From: Candidatus Acetothermia bacterium
GTDB lineage: Bacteria > Bipolaricaulota > Bipolaricaulia > Bipolaricaulales > Bipolaricaulaceae
DNA: 5,071 bases
Assembly: GCA_003551325.1 (NCBI GenBank)
Contig: PUMK01000148.1
Span: 1-5,071, forward strand
Direction of reading: 5' to 3'
Shown: positions 4,980 to 5,071 of the stretch, in pieces
Numbering within the stretch: position 1 is the first letter of the stretch
Layout: each line of letters begins with the position of its first letter
Program-made: the position numbers and the translations under genes
Notes under the pieces: generated by a model
What the model was told of the DNA's origin: nothing
Databases searched by the model: none
Seen by the model: only the letters and a program-made list of their open reading frames with translations

Positions 4980-5071
4980 CGGAGGGACGTGGTGCCACCC
5001 CCCGTGAGGGAGAGCTGAACATTGCTGAACTCAGGCGGGAGATCGCGTCCCTCAAGCAGAAACGGACGAGC
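4976..5071 (+). CDS. Start of next operon gene, probable DppC/OppC-type permease (cut by window end)
   Basis: The GTG at 4976 overlaps the permease stop as GTGA and is preceded by GGGAGG (4964-4969) with 6 bases between. The frame stays open for 32 codons to the window edge. The visible N-terminus is hydrophilic (MTEGRGATPREGELN...), then an amphipathic stretch IAELRREIASLKQK (16-29) with Ile16, Leu19, Ile23 and Leu26 in heptad spacing. In operons of this class the DppB-type gene is usually followed directly by the DppC-type gene, whose protein begins with a polar cytoplasmic segment before the first helix. The identification rests on that order and the coupling, because no diagnostic domain is inside the window. 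A binding protein is unlikely, since no signal peptide appears. Confidence 0.65.
   Translation, partial: MTEGRGATPREGELNIAELRREIASLKQKRTS

Overview
The window is a GC-rich bacterial stretch (about 60 % G+C by eye) with strong AGGAGG-type Shine-Dalgarno sites, GTG and TTG starts beside ATG, and one clear sigma-70 type promoter. A small protein built like the glycyl-radical end of the anaerobic ribonucleotide reductase suggests an anaerobic or microaerophilic lifestyle. The secreted beta-helix protein, with its Cys-containing C-terminal cap, resembles proteins I associate with uncultured anaerobic lineages such as Bipolaricaulota (Acetothermia). That taxonomic guess is weak. No rRNA, tRNA, CRISPR, transposase or phage gene is visible.

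Layout: (1) 1-248, non-coding, with two short perfect hairpins. (2) 249-1904 (+), a secreted right-handed parallel beta-helix protein made of 23-residue rungs, including a four-rung block that occurs twice. (3) 1905-2099, a convergent intergenic gap with two GC-rich stem-loops and no T-tract. (4) 2100-3092 (-), an MgtE-family divalent cation transporter that has the CBS pair and the five-helix pore but no N domain; its best start is a TTG behind a consensus Shine-Dalgarno site, so a 32-residue upstream extension is rejected. (5) 3093-3370, a divergent intergenic region with a tandem GGACGTG repeat and a perfect dyad just before the next gene. (6) 3371-3643 (+), the 90-residue NrdD C-terminus-like protein. 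(7) 3644-4037, a 394-base regulatory region with an 11-bp inverted repeat spanning 83 bases, a hairpin, an operator-like dyad, a TTGACA-17-TAGAGT promoter and a roughly 200-base leader that can fold. (8) 4038-4979 (+), a DppB/OppB-type ABC transporter permease. (9) 4976-5071 (+), the start of the next gene, translationally coupled to the permease and probably the partner DppC/OppC-type permease, cut by the window end.

The genes fall into separate transcription units rather than one pathway: a cell-surface or exported protein, a cation transporter on the opposite strand, a stand-alone small redox or radical-type protein, and the beginning of a peptide/nickel-type ABC importer operon that continues to the right. 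The parts most worth a second look are the free-standing glycyl-radical-like protein, the promoter with an operator-like dyad ahead of the ABC operon, and the internal duplication in the beta-helix protein. I did not find a convincing new multi-gene system.
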